A stretch of DNA of 64,000 nt from Shimia aestuarii (GTDB lineage: Bacteria; Pseudomonadota; Alphaproteobacteria; Rhodobacterales; Rhodobacteraceae). The stretch covers positions 1-64,000 of the forward strand of contig NZ_JAKVRD010000016.1 of the NCBI RefSeq assembly GCF_022814865.1, given 5' to 3'. Both the position numbers and the translations under genes were made by a program. Below, piece by piece: positions 1 to 9,591 of the stretch (positions within the stretch are counted from its first letter, which is position 1; each line of letters starts with the position of its first letter). The notes under the pieces were generated by a model. That model was not told the DNA's origin. It searched no databases and was given only the letters and a program-made list of their open reading frames with translations.

Positions 1-13
1 CCCCGTCAGAACC

Positions 14-1312
14 TCAACCTGCCTTAACTTCGTGACAATCTCTTCCGGCTTCGGTCGCTTGTTGGCCATGTGTTTCCTCCGTTTTCCTAAACATAGCGGA
101 GGACCACTTCAGTGGGGGAGGATCAGCTTCGGGAAATGGGTTTTGAAAGTCTCTTGCAAGCGCAAGGCTTGCGTCTGGAAACGCTATGTCCAAACCCAAG
201 CCTTCACACAAGCCTTCCCACTTTGCAAAAATGCGTTTCTTTCCGAGCTTGCTTGAAATGTTCAGGGCATGGTGCAGGCAATTCTTCAGTTGTCGAGCGC
301 TTCTGAACTGAAACCAATCGGCCGCGCTATCGAATGCTTCTAGGGCCTCGGGGAGCTGAGCCATCTGCGCATGGTAGAGGCCGCGGAAAAAGCCGAGGCC
401 AGCCAAGCGTGGCTGCCCCTCGAGACTGGTCTCAAGCATTTGGATAAGTCCAAGTGCACTTGTTGCGTCCTCGGCTTCTTTCGGGCGATGCGGATGTGTT
501 AGCCAAGTGAGCTCATTGACCACATCCTCGCAGCGTTTGTCCAAACAGCAGGTGGAGGAATACTCGAGAGATTGTGTGAGTTCTTGGATCGCAGTTTGAA
601 TTTCAGAATAGTCGAATGGCAGTTCGTAACCGGGGCGGTGTTTGTGATGATCCACCATCTCGAGTTCGCAATATCTTCTATATAGCCGGGCGGCGAGAAG
701 TGTTCTTGCGAACTTGCGATCCCAGTTTCTCATCAGCGCAAAAATAGTTGTGATCCGGGCATCATGTTGCCCCTTTAACCACCGGTCTATTGTTGCTTCC
801 CAGTTTTCCTGCCCTTTGTGTAGCCCGGTAATGCTCTCGATTTCGGTTGCAATCTGTTTGAGGCCAAGGTCTTTGATGCGTGATTGCCAAAGGAGCTGCG
901 TAGCTTGGTCTGGCTTGCCAAGAAGTTCGTTTGGGGCAACCCCAGTGATGGGGAGCAGGTTCTTGAAGAGCTCCAAGAAGCAACCACACGCGACACGATC
1001 AAACACACTCCGGATCACGTCTGTGGGTAAGGCTGAGCAATCTAGGTGCAAACATAATTGCGTGTAGCCCTTCAGCATTGGCAAAAAGTCGGTCGCCTCC
1101 CATTCGGTATTCCCATTTGCAGCATGGAATTCGCCCAGGTGTTTCTTGAGCATCGCGTTTGCAGCGCTTGGGGAGAGGGGCTTGCCCTTGCGAAGGCGTT
1201 GAAGCTCTTTCTTGAGCGCAAGCTCCTGCTCGTCACCAATGTGGGACATCGCGCGGATTAGGAATGCAACGATCTCGGAAGGCTGTGGTATAGGGGTGAG
1301 GGCATCTACCAT
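14..1312 (-). CDS. hypothetical protein with TPR-like C-terminal half
   Basis: I do not recognise this 432-residue protein. It is soluble by composition, with no signal peptide or membrane segment. The first 60 residues are charged and helical. The part from about residue 300 to 370 has the alternating small and aromatic pattern of tetratricopeptide-like helical pairs (GLGFFRGLYHAQMAQLPEAL then AFDSAADWFQF), so a scaffold or sensor role is possible, but this is inference. Its start codon overlaps by 7 bp the stop of the small upstream gene, so the two are probably co-transcribed. The gene is clearly less GC-rich than the hut genes to its right, which suggests acquired DNA. The reading frame is intact. 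Confidence 0.7.
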   Translation of the reverse strand: MVDALTPIPQPSEIVAFLIRAMSHIGDEQELALKKELQRLRKGKPLSPSAANAMLKKHLGEFHAANGNTEWEATDFLPMLKGYTQLCLHLDCSALPTDVIRSVFDRVACGCFLELFKNLLPITGVAPNELLGKPDQATQLLWQSRIKDLGLKQIATEIESITGLHKGQENWEATIDRWLKGQHDARITTIFALMRNWDRKFARTLLAARLYRRYCELEMVDHHKHRPGYELPFDYSEIQTAIQELTQSLEYSSTCCLDKRCEDVVNELTWLTHPHRPKEAEDATSALGLIQMLETSLEGQPRLAGLGFFRGLYHAQMAQLPEALEAFDSAADWFQFRSARQLKNCLHHALNISSKLGKKRIFAKWEGLCEGLGLDIAFPDASLALARDFQNPFPEADPPPLKWSSAMFRKTEETHGQQATEAGRDCHEVKAG

Positions 1313-1521
1313 GGAAATTCAGCCTGACATCTCTGTAGTCGCGTAAGTTCCGCTCTGACGTTGAGGTGCGTTCTCCGGTCGCTTGGTGTTCTTGATATGA
1401 TGAGTAGTCCGCCACCGACAAGAAAGAGTTTTCCGTGCTTCTTTCCGTTCAGGAAACGCGCTCCGCGGGCGACTTCATCTGCAACGAGTCTGTCTAATTT
1501 TCTGTCTTTGGAATAGTGCAT
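1306..1521 (-). CDS. small basic protein, tentatively HicA-like
   Basis: A 71-residue basic protein. The frame is open up to 1653 with a GTG, but I choose the ATG at 1521 because the longer version would overlap the 51-residue gene at 1568-1723 in another frame. The core reads KKHGKLFLVGGGLLIISRTPSDRR, here split as KKHGKLF, GGGLLIISRT and PSDRR, followed by an N-x-RA-x-L-x-RL helix. That layout (Gly/His hairpin, beta strand, TPSDRR turn, last helix) resembles small HicA-like RNA-binding or toxin folds from phages and plasmids. The similarity is from memory and weak. No clear ribosome-binding site is seen. Its stop overlaps the start of the 432-residue gene, implying translational coupling. 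Confidence 0.55.
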   Translation of the reverse strand: MHYSKDRKLDRLVADEVARGARFLNGKKHGKLFLVGGGLLIISRTPSDRRTHLNVRAELTRLQRCQAEFPW

Positions 1522-1567
1522 TTGTTGTCTCGAAAAGGGGTGGTGGTTGAACCACCGCCCGCTTGTG

Positions 1568-1723
1568 TCATTTGCTCTTGCCGCTACGGACAGCATTTTT
1601 TGCTGCGCTGCTTTGTGCTCGGGCGGCGAAACTTCCTTTGGAGGTCGTCCCACCGGTTCTGCGACTTGTCGAGGATTGAATGCGAGCCGCGGCCTTCGCG
1701 CTCATGGCTTTCGTTTTGGACAT
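1568..1723 (-). CDS. 51-residue KGSFAARAQ-type small protein
   Basis: A short gene encoding a 51-residue basic, Ala/Ser-rich protein. It begins MSKTKAMSAKAAARIQSS, has a T-G-G-T turn, then KGSFAARAQSSAAKN and a basic tail. I recall the pairing of an AARIQS helix with KGSFAARAQSAAAKN in many small uncharacterised proteobacterial proteins; it looks loosely like the repeat of plant seed-maturation proteins. An AAAGGAAAAC ribosome-binding site precedes the ATG at a good distance. It lies directly upstream of the HicA-like gene on the same strand and may form an operon with it. Function unknown. Reality as a gene is supported by the characteristic sequence and the ribosome-binding site. Confidence 0.7.
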   Translation of the reverse strand: MSKTKAMSAKAAARIQSSTSRRTGGTTSKGSFAARAQSSAAKNAVRSGKSK

Positions 1724-2202
1724 CCCGTTTTCCTTTCGATTTTGAGAATGCAGAATAAATGCGAAAGGGCGTGGGTGTTTTCAAAGGACAAGATGGGGAC
1801 AGCGTTTCAGAGTTTTGCAAATACTGTTTCGGTTGGGTGCCGCATTTGCCAAGTATTGGGTGCGCGGACGTGCTTCACTGCTTCAGCTGGTCCCACAGCA
1901 TATAGATGGGGTGCAATTTGGGGTATCTGTGGTGAGATATGGGTAAGATTATATTTCAAATCAATGAGATGGATATTTTTGGAGATTCCGCCCCCGGGCA
2001 CCACTTATCAAGACTTCTTTTTGGGATGTTGGGCCGCTTGGGCGGTTTGTCTGCCGCTTTGCTTTGTGAGGGTATTTGCCTTTCGGGATGCGGCGGCGCG
2101 TGGGTCTTGGCTTCTTTCTTTGTGGCCGAGTCAGTATGGTGTGTGGCAAGAGGGTCAGAGCCATTGTGCCGGATCCGATTGCGGCAAGAGGGGGCGGCGC
2201 CA
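1724..2202. other. intergenic, lower-GC region upstream of hutC
   Basis: About 480 bp separate the accessory genes from hutC. I find no convincing gene here: the open frames have atypical composition (many Trp and Cys) and lack ribosome-binding sites. The left half is AT-rich and should hold the promoter of the minus-strand small genes. No GTMTAKAC-type HutC operator is visible, so hutC autoregulation, if any, must use a site I cannot see. No tRNA-like or integrase-like sequence was noticed. Confidence 0.5.
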
Positions 2203-2892
2203 ATGACTGTGAGCTTCAAGGAAGTCAAAGCCGATCTTCTCAATCAGATCGAGCGTGGTGTGATGCCGCCGGGGAGTCTGATGCCGAGTGAGATTGACCT
2301 TGCTGAAAGCTACGGTTGCGCACGCGCCACGGTGAACAGGGCGATGCGGGAGCTGGCCGACGAGGGGATTGTCGAGCGCAAGCGTAAGGCGGGGACGCGG
2401 GTGCGAACCTCTCCGATCCGGCAGGCGCGTTTCTCGATTCCGATTGTTCGGGAAGAGATCGAGGCGCAGGGGGCGGAGTATCGCTATGCCTTGGTCGCGC
2501 GGTCCTTGCAGGTGGCGCCCGACTGGCTCCGGGGGCGGCTCGATCTGGAGCCAGGGCAGGATATCCTACACCTTGTCTGTATGCATTATGCTGATGGTAT
2601 GCCTTATCAGCATGAAGATCGCTGGATCAATCCGCGGACCGTTCCTGCCGTGCGGGATGCGGATTTCTCGGGGGCCGGGCCGAATGAGTGGCTTGTGGCA
2701 GAACTGCCGTTTTCAAACGCCGAGATCAGTTTCTCGGCGGTCGAGGCGGATCGCGATCTGGCCGATCATCTGGGCTGTTCCGTGGGCCAGGCGTTGTTTC
2801 GCACAGAGCGTACGACCTGGCTTCAGGGGAAGGCGATCACATTGGTGCGGCTGACGTATCAGCGTGGCCATAGGATGACCACGCAATACTAG
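2203..2892 (+). CDS. hutC: HutC, histidine-utilisation repressor (GntR family)
   Basis: A 229-residue GntR/HutC-type transcription factor, normally a repressor of hut genes released by urocanate. Residues 1-70 form the winged helix-turn-helix, with the recognition part around YGCARATVNRAMRELADEG. The rest is a UTRA (chorismate-lyase-like) ligand domain, ending in LVRLTYQRGHRM as in HutC. The frame is open further upstream, but the ATG at 2203 gives a normal HutC length and N-terminus. It converges on hutU, 24 bp from its stop. Its probable operator lies between hutI and hutF at 8169-8180. Confidence 0.93.
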   Translation: MTVSFKEVKADLLNQIERGVMPPGSLMPSEIDLAESYGCARATVNRAMRELADEGIVERKRKAGTRVRTSPIRQARFSIPIVREEIEAQGAEYRYALVARSLQVAPDWLRGRLDLEPGQDILHLVCMHYADGMPYQHEDRWINPRTVPAVRDADFSGAGPNEWLVAELPFSNAEISFSAVEADRDLADHLGCSVGQALFRTERTTWLQGKAITLVRLTYQRGHRMTTQY

Positions 2893-2916
2893 ACGCGCGC
2901 GCGGCGCGGCGCGCGG

Positions 2917-4584
2917 TCAGAGGATGCCGGGCAGGTTGAGCCCGTGCTCTTTCGCACAGTCCTTGGCAATATCGTACCCGGCATCCGCGTGTCGCATGAC
3001 GCCTGTTGCGGGATCGTTCCACAACACGTTGGCGATGCGTCTGTCGGCGTCTTCGGTGCCGTCGCAGCAGATCACCATGCCGGAGTGCTGTGAAAAGCCC
3101 ATGCCGACGCCGCCACCGTGGTGCAGCGAGACCCATGTTGCGCCACTTGCCGTGTTGAGGAGGGCGTTCAGGAGCGGCCAGTCGGACACGGCGTCAGAGC
3201 CGTCTTTCATCGCCTCGGTCTCGCGGTTGGGCGATGCGACGGAGCCGCTATCGAGGTGGTCGCGCCCGATCACCACCGGGGCTTTGAGCTCGCCGTTGCG
3301 GACCATTTCGTTGAAGGCGAGGCCGAGCTTGTGGCGCACACCCAAGCCCACCCAGCAGATGCGCGCGGGCAGGCCTTGGAAGCTGATGCGGTCGCGGGCC
3401 ATGTCGAGCCAGTTGTGCAGGTGGGCGTCTTCGACAAGTTCTTTCACCTTGGCGTCGGTCTTGTAGATGTCTTCCGGGTCGCCAGAGAGGGCGCACCAGC
3501 GAAACGGGCCGATGCCGCGGCAAAAGAGCGGGCGGATATAGGCGGGCACGAAGCCGGGGAAGGCAAAGGCGTTTTCAAGCCCTTCTTCGAGAGCCACCTG
3601 CCGGATGTTGTTGCCGTAGTCCAAGGTTGGCACGCCTGCGTTCCAGAAATCGACCATCGCGGCGACATGGGTCTTCATCGAGGCGCGGGCGGCTTTCTCG
3701 ACCGCCTTGGGGTCGCTTTCCTGTTTCTCACGCCACTCCGCGACGCTCCAGCCTTGTGGCAGGTAGCCGTGGATTGGATCGTGGGCCGAGGTCTGGTCGG
3801 TCACGATATCGGGGCGCACGCCGCGCTTGACCAGTTCGGGGAAGACATCTGCGGCATTGCCGATCAGGGCCACGGATTTGGCTTCGCCTGCTTTGGTCCA
3901 GCGGTCGATCATCGCCAGAGCTTCGTCGAGGCGATGGGTTTTCTCATCGACATAGCGGGTGCGCAGGCGGAAATCGGCGCGGGTTTCGTCGCATTCCACC
4001 GCAAGGCAGCAGGCCCCCGCCATCACCGCGGCAAGGGGTTGTGCGCCGCCCATGCCTCCGAGGCCGCCGGTCAGAATCCAACGGCCTTTGAGGGTGCCGT
4101 CATAGTGTTGGCGGCCTGCTTCCACGAAGGTCTCATAGGTGCCCTGCACGATGCCTTGCGATCCGATGTAGATCCAAGATCCGGCGGTCATCTGGCCATA
4201 CATTGCGAGCCCTTTCTTATCGAGCTCGTTGAAATGGTCCCAGTTGGCCCAGTGCGGCACGAGGTTGGAATTCGCGATCAGGACACGCGGGGCGTCTTTA
4301 TGGGTGCGAAACACGCCGACCGGTTTGCCGGATTGCACCAGCAGGGTTTCGTCGTCTTCAAGGGTCTTGAGGCTTGCGACGATGGTGTCGAAGTCGTCCC
4401 ATGTGCGCGCGGCCCGACCGATGCCGCCGTAGACCACCAATTCATGCGGGTTCTCTGCGACCTCGGGGTGCAGGTTGTTCATCAGCATCCGCATCGGCGC
4501 TTCGGTCAGCCAGCTTTTGGCGGTGATCTCGGGACCGGTGTCGGGAAAGATGTCACGGATGTTGTGGCGGGGATTGGTCATCAT
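2917..4584 (-). CDS. hutU: urocanate hydratase
   Basis: 555 residues, the usual full length. It converts urocanate to 4-imidazolone-5-propionate using tightly bound NAD+ as an electrophile, the second step of cytosolic histidine breakdown. The Gly-rich NAD site [12 protein letters not shown] sits near residue 172. Cys410 in ARICWVG matches in both motif and number the catalytic Cys410 known from Pseudomonas putida urocanase. The conserved block [16 protein letters not shown] is also present. Its ATG overlaps the hutG stop codon, so it is the last gene of the hutI-hutH-hutG-hutU transcription unit. Confidence 0.98.
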   Translation of the reverse strand: MMTNPRHNIRDIFPDTGPEITAKSWLTEAPMRMLMNNLHPEVAENPHELVVYGGIGRAARTWDDFDTIVASLKTLEDDETLLVQSGKPVGVFRTHKDAPRVLIANSNLVPHWANWDHFNELDKKGLAMYGQMTAGSWIYIGSQGIVQGTYETFVEAGRQHYDGTLKGRWILTGGLGGMGGAQPLAAVMAGACCLAVECDETRADFRLRTRYVDEKTHRLDEALAMIDRWTKAGEAKSVALIGNAADVFPELVKRGVRPDIVTDQTSAHDPIHGYLPQGWSVAEWREKQESDPKAVEKAARASMKTHVAAMVDFWNAGVPTLDYGNNIRQVALEEGLENAFAFPGFVPAYIRPLFCRGIGPFRWCALSGDPEDIYKTDAKVKELVEDAHLHNWLDMARDRISFQGLPARICWVGLGVRHKLGLAFNEMVRNGELKAPVVIGRDHLDSGSVASPNRETEAMKDGSDAVSDWPLLNALLNTASGATWVSLHHGGGVGMGFSQHSGMVICCDGTEDADRRIANVLWNDPATGVMRHADAGYDIAKDCAKEHGLNLPGIL

Positions 4585-5384
4585 TTGCCTCCAAGGATCG
4601 GGGCCAGGCTGGCCAGTGTTGCAAGTATTTCGGAGAGGTGAGGGCGGAGCCGCTCGGCCTTTGCGTCATCGAAGGCCCAGGGGGGTGTTTCCTCGGTGAG
4701 ATAGGTCGATTGCGCCAGTTCCATCTGGATCGCGTGGATGCCTGTGTCGGGACGGCCGTAGTGGCGCGTGGTCCAGCCGCCCTTGAAGCGGCCATTGAGG
4801 GTTGTGCTGAACCCTTCCGCGGCTTGGGCGATCTTGTGTACCGCGTGCTCGATCTGTGGGGCGCAGGTGGTGCCGAGGTTCGTGCCGATGTTGAAGTCGG
4901 GCAGGAGGCCGTCGAAGAGGAACGGAATTCGGCTTCGGATCGAATGGCAATCATAGAGGATGGCGACGCCGTGCAAGGCGCGCACCCGCTCCAACTCGGC
5001 CTGTAGCGCGCGGTGGTAGGGGGCGTGATAGGCCTGTCGACGGGCCTCGATCTCGGTGTTGTCCGGTGGTCGATTCCAGATCGGTTCCCCATCGAAATCC
5101 GTCAGAGGCACCAGCCCGGTCGTGTTCTGGCCGGGATAAAGGCTATGGCCGGATGGATCGCGGTTGGCGTCGATCAGGTAGCGATGGAAGGTCGCGCGCA
5201 CGGTGGTCACGCCGGGCAATAGCCCGTCGTAGAGCCTGTCGATGTGCCAATCGGTATCCTCGAGCCCTTGGCCGCGCGGATTCAGTTGGGCGCGAACCTC
5301 TTCAGGGAGCCAGGTGCCAGTATGCGGCAGTCCCAGAACGATCGGGCTGTCTCCGCGTGTGATTTCGACCGGTGTCATACGCAA
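4581..5384 (-). CDS. hutG: N-formylglutamate deformylase
   Basis: 267 residues of the N-formylglutamate amidohydrolase family. It hydrolyses N-formyl-L-glutamate to glutamate and formate, the last step of the five-enzyme histidine route. Candidate metal ligands and active-site residues are in [19 protein letters not shown] and [16 protein letters not shown]. It overlaps hutH upstream (10 bp) and hutU downstream, so it is translationally coupled to both. Its presence beside hutF, rather than a formiminoglutamase, shows that the formylglutamate branch is used. A second, distant family member lies at 49415-50158. Confidence 0.95.
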   Translation of the reverse strand: MRMTPVEITRGDSPIVLGLPHTGTWLPEEVRAQLNPRGQGLEDTDWHIDRLYDGLLPGVTTVRATFHRYLIDANRDPSGHSLYPGQNTTGLVPLTDFDGEPIWNRPPDNTEIEARRQAYHAPYHRALQAELERVRALHGVAILYDCHSIRSRIPFLFDGLLPDFNIGTNLGTTCAPQIEHAVHKIAQAAEGFSTTLNGRFKGGWTTRHYGRPDTGIHAIQMELAQSTYLTEETPPWAFDDAKAERLRPHLSEILATLASLAPILGGK

Positions 5385-6913
5385 AGCTCCGGCATGAGGG
5401 TTTGGGCTGCGCCGGTAAGGGCTGCGTCGCGCACCAGTGTGGCCGCCACTTCCAGATCGGGCGCCATGTAGCGATCTTCGGTGAGTGTCGGCACGCTTTT
5501 GCGCAGGTGGCTCAGGACGGCGGCAAGCGGTGGGCTTGTGCGAAGCGGGGCGCGGAATTCGATGCCTTGCGCCGCGCAGAGCAGTTCAACGCCGAGGATG
5601 CGTTCGAGATTGGCCACCATACGGCCTAGTCGCACCGCGCCATGCGCCGCCATGCTGACATGATCCTCTTGGTTTGCCGAGGTCGGGGTTGAGTCGGTCA
5701 CACAGGGGTTTGCAAGATGCTTGTTCTCGCTCATCAGGGCTGCGGTGGTGACTTCTGCGATCATCAGGCCCGAGTTCAGTCCTGGCGCGGGGGTCAGGAA
5801 AGGCGGCAGATCGAAGCTCAGGGTCGGATCTACGATCAACGCGATGCGGCGCTGCGCTATGGCGCCGATCTCGGCGACGGCCAGCGCGATCATGTCGGCG
5901 GCGAATCCCACCGGCTCGGCATGAAAATTGCCGCCAGACACGATCAGGTCGGGGTCGCTCAGCACGAGCGGATTGTCTGTCGCGGCGTTGGCTTCGATCT
6001 CGAGCGTGCGGCCTGCCATGCGCAACATGTCGATGGCGGCGCCGGTCACTTGTGGTTGGCATCGGATGCAATAGGGGTCTTGCACCCGTGTATCGCCGGT
6101 GCGGTGGCTTTCGCGGATTTCAGAGCCATCCAGCAGGCTGCGCATGCAGGCGGCTGCCTCGATCTGGCCGGCGTGGCCGCGCAGGGCGTGAATCTCGGGT
6201 TGTAACGGAGCGGTTGAGCCCATGATCGCGTCGGTGGACATGGCCGAGGTCACCAGCGCCGATTGCATCGCGCGCCATGCGTCGAACAGCCCTGCAAGGG
6301 CGAAGGCCGTCGAAAACTGCGTGCCGTTGATCAGCGCGAGCCCTTCCTTGGCGCCGAACTCTACCGGCGCCAGCCCGGCACGGTTCAAGGCTTCGGCACC
6401 GGGAAGGGTTTCGCCTTGGAAGGTTGCTTCGGCGTGCCCCATCATCACCGCCGCCATATGCGCGAGCGGCGCCAGATCGCCAGAGGCACCGACCGAGCCC
6501 TGCACCGGGATCACAGGGGTCACGTCCCGGGCCAGCATCTCTTCGATGAGCACGACAAGGTCCATCCGCACGCCCGAGGCGCCGCGCCCGAGGCTCAGGA
6601 GTTTCAGCGCCATCATCAGCCGTGTCTGTGCGCGCGGAATCGGATCACCGACGCCGCAGCAATGGGACAGGATCAGGTTCCGTTGCAGCGTGGCCGTATC
6701 CTCGGCGGCAATCTTGACCGATGCCAGTTTGCCAAAGCCGGTGTTCACGCCATACACGGCCGCCTCGCCATTGGCGGCGGCTTTGATCCGCGCGGCGGCG
6801 GCGTGGATTGCGGCGTGGCTCGACGGGTCGAGACGCACGGCGGCGGCGTCGTGGTAGATATGGGCAAGATCGGCAAGTGTCGCTGTGCCGGGGGTCAGGG
6901 TCAGTGTCGACAT
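5375..6913 (-). CDS. hutH: histidine ammonia-lyase
   Basis: 512 residues, full length for the family. It removes ammonia from L-histidine to give trans-urocanate, the committed step. The Ala143-Ser144-Gly145 triad in [12 protein letters not shown] cyclises by itself to the electrophilic MIO group. The early YGVNTGFG motif supplies the catalytic Tyr, and later blocks such as TDNPLV and [10 protein letters not shown] are typical of the aromatic lyase fold. It overlaps hutI by 13 bp and hutG by 10 bp. Confidence 0.98.
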   Translation of the reverse strand: MSTLTLTPGTATLADLAHIYHDAAAVRLDPSSHAAIHAAAARIKAAANGEAAVYGVNTGFGKLASVKIAAEDTATLQRNLILSHCCGVGDPIPRAQTRLMMALKLLSLGRGASGVRMDLVVLIEEMLARDVTPVIPVQGSVGASGDLAPLAHMAAVMMGHAEATFQGETLPGAEALNRAGLAPVEFGAKEGLALINGTQFSTAFALAGLFDAWRAMQSALVTSAMSTDAIMGSTAPLQPEIHALRGHAGQIEAAACMRSLLDGSEIRESHRTGDTRVQDPYCIRCQPQVTGAAIDMLRMAGRTLEIEANAATDNPLVLSDPDLIVSGGNFHAEPVGFAADMIALAVAEIGAIAQRRIALIVDPTLSFDLPPFLTPAPGLNSGLMIAEVTTAALMSENKHLANPCVTDSTPTSANQEDHVSMAAHGAVRLGRMVANLERILGVELLCAAQGIEFRAPLRTSPPLAAVLSHLRKSVPTLTEDRYMAPDLEVAATLVRDAALTGAAQTLMPELCV

Positions 6914-8118
6914 GGAGCGTCTCCGAAAATACGCGTGTGCAGCGGGTTGAAGCCGATGCGGTAGGCAAGTTCTGCGGGGTCTTCGACAGACCAGACCGCC
7001 AGATCGGCGCGTTGGCCGCAGGCGATTGTGCCCACGTCTTTCAAGCCGAGGGCGCGGGCCGCATGCACCGTCACGCCGCGCAGGGCTTCTTCCGGTGTCA
7101 GGCGGAAGAGGGTGCAGCCCATATTCATCGTCAATAGGAGCGATGTCAGCGGCGAGGAGCCGGGGTTGGCGTCGGTGGCCAATGCGATTGGGACGCCTTG
7201 GTCGCGCAAAGCCGGGATGGGCGGCGCTTGGGTTTCATGCAGCGTGTAGAAGGCCCCCGGCAAAAGCACGGCGACGGTTCCGGATTTGGCCATGGCGGTG
7301 ACGCCCGCGGTGTCGAGGTATTCGATATGATCGGCGGAGAGCGCGCCATAGCCTGCGGCCATCGCTGCGCCGCCGAGATTGGACAACTGTTCAGCGTGGA
7401 GCTTCACCGGGAGGTCGAGTTCCTTCGCCAGATCGAAGACGCGCGCGATCTGCGTGGGAGAGAAGGCGATGCCTTCGCAGAACCCGTCCACCGCATCGAC
7501 AAGATCTTGTTCATGTGCGGCGCGTAAGGCCGGGAGGCAGATGTCGTCGATATAGGCGTCGGCGCGTCCCGTATATTCGGGCGGCACAGCATGGGCGCCG
7601 AGGAACGAGGTTCTGACCCGTACCGGGCGCTTTGTCGCCACCGCGCGGGCGACGCGCAACATGCGCAGTTCGGTCTCGATATCCAGACCGTAGCCAGATT
7701 TGATCTCGAGCGTAGTCACGCCTTCCGCGATCAGCGCATCGGCGCGGCAGAGGGCTGCGTCCAACAGCGCCTCTTCGCTCGCTTCGCGGGTGGCGCGCAC
7801 GGTCGAGACGATGCCACCCCCTGCGCGGGCCACTTCTTCGTAGCTGGCTCCGTTCAGACGCATCTCGAACTCAGCGGCGCGATTGCCGCCATGGACCAGA
7901 TGGGTGTGGCAATCGATCAATCCCGGCGTGACCAGGCGTCCGCCCAGATCGACCTGATCGCGAACGACCAGATCCTTGGGGAGGGCGGCGCGCGGGCCGA
8001 CCCAACGCACGCGCCCGGCCTCGACCGCAATCGCCGCATCCGGGATCAGCCCATAGGGGCCGGGGGCGGTCAGTGTGGCGGCTGTCAAGTTGGTCAGCAG
8101 GTATGGGGCGGAGGTCAT
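6901..8118 (-). CDS. hutI: imidazolonepropionase
   Basis: 405 residues, an amidohydrolase-superfamily enzyme. It opens 4-imidazolone-5-propionate to N-formimino-L-glutamate. The metal-binding motif is in [15 protein letters not shown], with further His ligands in SFLGAHAVP and KLHAEQLSN and the late Asp in [10 protein letters not shown]. It is the first gene of the minus-strand hut unit. The ATG at 8118 is 51 bp from the HutC operator in the divergent region shared with hutF. Confidence 0.97.
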   Translation of the reverse strand: MTSAPYLLTNLTAATLTAPGPYGLIPDAAIAVEAGRVRWVGPRAALPKDLVVRDQVDLGGRLVTPGLIDCHTHLVHGGNRAAEFEMRLNGASYEEVARAGGGIVSTVRATREASEEALLDAALCRADALIAEGVTTLEIKSGYGLDIETELRMLRVARAVATKRPVRVRTSFLGAHAVPPEYTGRADAYIDDICLPALRAAHEQDLVDAVDGFCEGIAFSPTQIARVFDLAKELDLPVKLHAEQLSNLGGAAMAAGYGALSADHIEYLDTAGVTAMAKSGTVAVLLPGAFYTLHETQAPPIPALRDQGVPIALATDANPGSSPLTSLLLTMNMGCTLFRLTPEEALRGVTVHAARALGLKDVGTIACGQRADLAVWSVEDPAELAYRIGFNPLHTRIFGDAPCRH

Positions 8119-8168
8119 GGGGAACGTCTCTTGAGTTTACACTTTCCTAGTAGCGACGACTCGCTTAT

Positions 8169-8180
8169 ATGTCTATACAT
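8169..8180. promoter_or_regulatory. HutC operator between hutI and hutF
   Basis: The sequence ATGTCTATACAT matches at every position the published consensus of the HutC subgroup of GntR regulators (NyGTMTAKACNy). It lies in the 89-bp divergent region between hutI and hutF, so one site could repress both directions. The upstream in-frame ATG at 8169 is part of this operator, a further reason to place the hutF start at 8208. Confidence 0.85.
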
Positions 8181-8207
8181 AACGATATTAAGTCCGGAAA
8201 TAAACAG

Positions 8208-9563
8208 ATGATACACGCGAAGCAAGCCTTGCTAGAGGATGGTTGGGCAACCGATGTGCGCCTGACAGTGGTGGATGGGCGTATTTCTTCGGTAGAGCGG
8301 GATGTGCCTGCGGTGGATGGCGATGCGCGGGTCGACGCGCTTTTGCCGGCGCTTGGCAACCTGCACAGCCATGCGTTTCAGCGCGCCATGGCGGGAATGA
8401 CGGAGGTCCGGCAGGCGGGGCGCGACAGTTTCTGGACCTGGCGCGCGCTCATGTACCGGTTCATGGACCGCCTTTCGCCTGAACAGATCGAAGCGATTGC
8501 CGCGCAGGTCTATGTCGAGATGTTGGAAGCGGGCTATGCCAGTGTGGGAGAATTCCATTATGTGCATCACCAGCCCGGCGGCGCGCCCTATGACAATAGC
8601 GCGGAACTGTCAGAGCGCATTTTTGCGGCGACCTCTGAGACGGGTATCGGCCTGACGCACCTGCCGGTGCTTTATAGCTATGGTGGGGCGCAGCAGGCGG
8701 CCTTGGGCGCGGGGCAGACCCGTTTTGGCAATGATGTGGACGGGTTTCAGGCGTTGGTCGCGGCGGCGTCGTCCGGGCTTCGGGATTTGCCGAGCGATGC
8801 GCGTCTTGGCATTGCGCCGCATTCGTTGCGCGCGACTTCGCCGGAAGACCTTGGGCGTGTCGTTGCCGGGCATGGGGAGGGGCCGATCCATATCCACATC
8901 GCGGAACAGCCGCGCGAGGTCGAGGAGATCGAAGCGTGGCTTGGGGCGCGGCCGGTCGAGTGGCTCTTGGATCATCACATTGTGGACGCGCGTTGGTGTC
9001 TCATTCATGCCACCCATATGACCGGCACCGAGACCCGCCGTCTTGCAGGGTCCGGTGCGGTGGCGGGGCTTTGTCCGATCACCGAGGCCAATCTTGGCGA
9101 TGGCCCGTTCAACGGACCGGACTATGTCGCGGCGGGAGGTCGGTTCGGGATCGGATCGGATTCCAACGTCAATATCTCGCTCACAGAAGAGCTTCGGACG
9201 TTGGAATATTCGCAGCGCCTTCGTGATACGAGCCGCAACGTCCTTACGCCCGGTGAAGGGTCGGTGGGGGCGTTTCTATACAGTTCGGCGGCGCGAGGCG
9301 GGGCGCAGGCACTTGCGCGGGAGGCCGGGGCGGTTGCGCCCGGCATGCTCGCCGATCTTGTTGCGATCAACAGTCAGGCCCCGTCGCTTTGTGCGCTGTC
9401 CCGCGACTCGCTTCTCGATGGGTTGGTTTTTGCCGCGAAGGACAATGTGGTCACGGATGTCTGGAGCGCTGGGCGGCATATGGTGCGCGACGGTCGTCAT
9501 ATCCGGCGCGCGCAGGTCGTTGAACGCTACCGGGCGGCGATGCGGGAACTGGTGCACGCGTAG
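8208..9563 (+). CDS. hutF: formimidoylglutamate deiminase
   Basis: 451 residues from the chosen ATG at 8208; the open frame begins at 8169, but that ATG is inside the HutC operator. This amidohydrolase-superfamily enzyme deiminates N-formimino-L-glutamate to N-formyl-L-glutamate and ammonia, feeding HutG. Metal-binding motifs are LGNLHSHAFQRAM near the N-terminus, the His of HIHIAEQPREVEE, and Asp in FGIGSDSNVNIS. Read divergently from hutI. It ends 28 bp from the convergent NRPS gene, with no clear T-rich terminator between. Confidence 0.95.
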   Translation: MIHAKQALLEDGWATDVRLTVVDGRISSVERDVPAVDGDARVDALLPALGNLHSHAFQRAMAGMTEVRQAGRDSFWTWRALMYRFMDRLSPEQIEAIAAQVYVEMLEAGYASVGEFHYVHHQPGGAPYDNSAELSERIFAATSETGIGLTHLPVLYSYGGAQQAALGAGQTRFGNDVDGFQALVAAASSGLRDLPSDARLGIAPHSLRATSPEDLGRVVAGHGEGPIHIHIAEQPREVEEIEAWLGARPVEWLLDHHIVDARWCLIHATHMTGTETRRLAGSGAVAGLCPITEANLGDGPFNGPDYVAAGGRFGIGSDSNVNISLTEELRTLEYSQRLRDTSRNVLTPGEGSVGAFLYSSAARGGAQALAREAGAVAPGMLADLVAINSQAPSLCALSRDSLLDGLVFAAKDNVVTDVWSAGRHMVRDGRHIRRAQVVERYRAAMRELVHA

Positions 9564-9591
9564 GATGTGTTGCGGGCACCCGTGCGGGGCG

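Noticed and set aside
1547-2202. 219-codon plus-strand open frame and N-terminal extension of hutC
   Set aside because: Many Trp and Cys, no ribosome-binding site, overlaps a small minus-strand gene; hutC has its normal N-terminus at 2203.
3118-4641. 507-codon plus-strand frame opposite hutU
   Set aside because: Shadow of hutU caused by high GC; hutU has all catalytic motifs.
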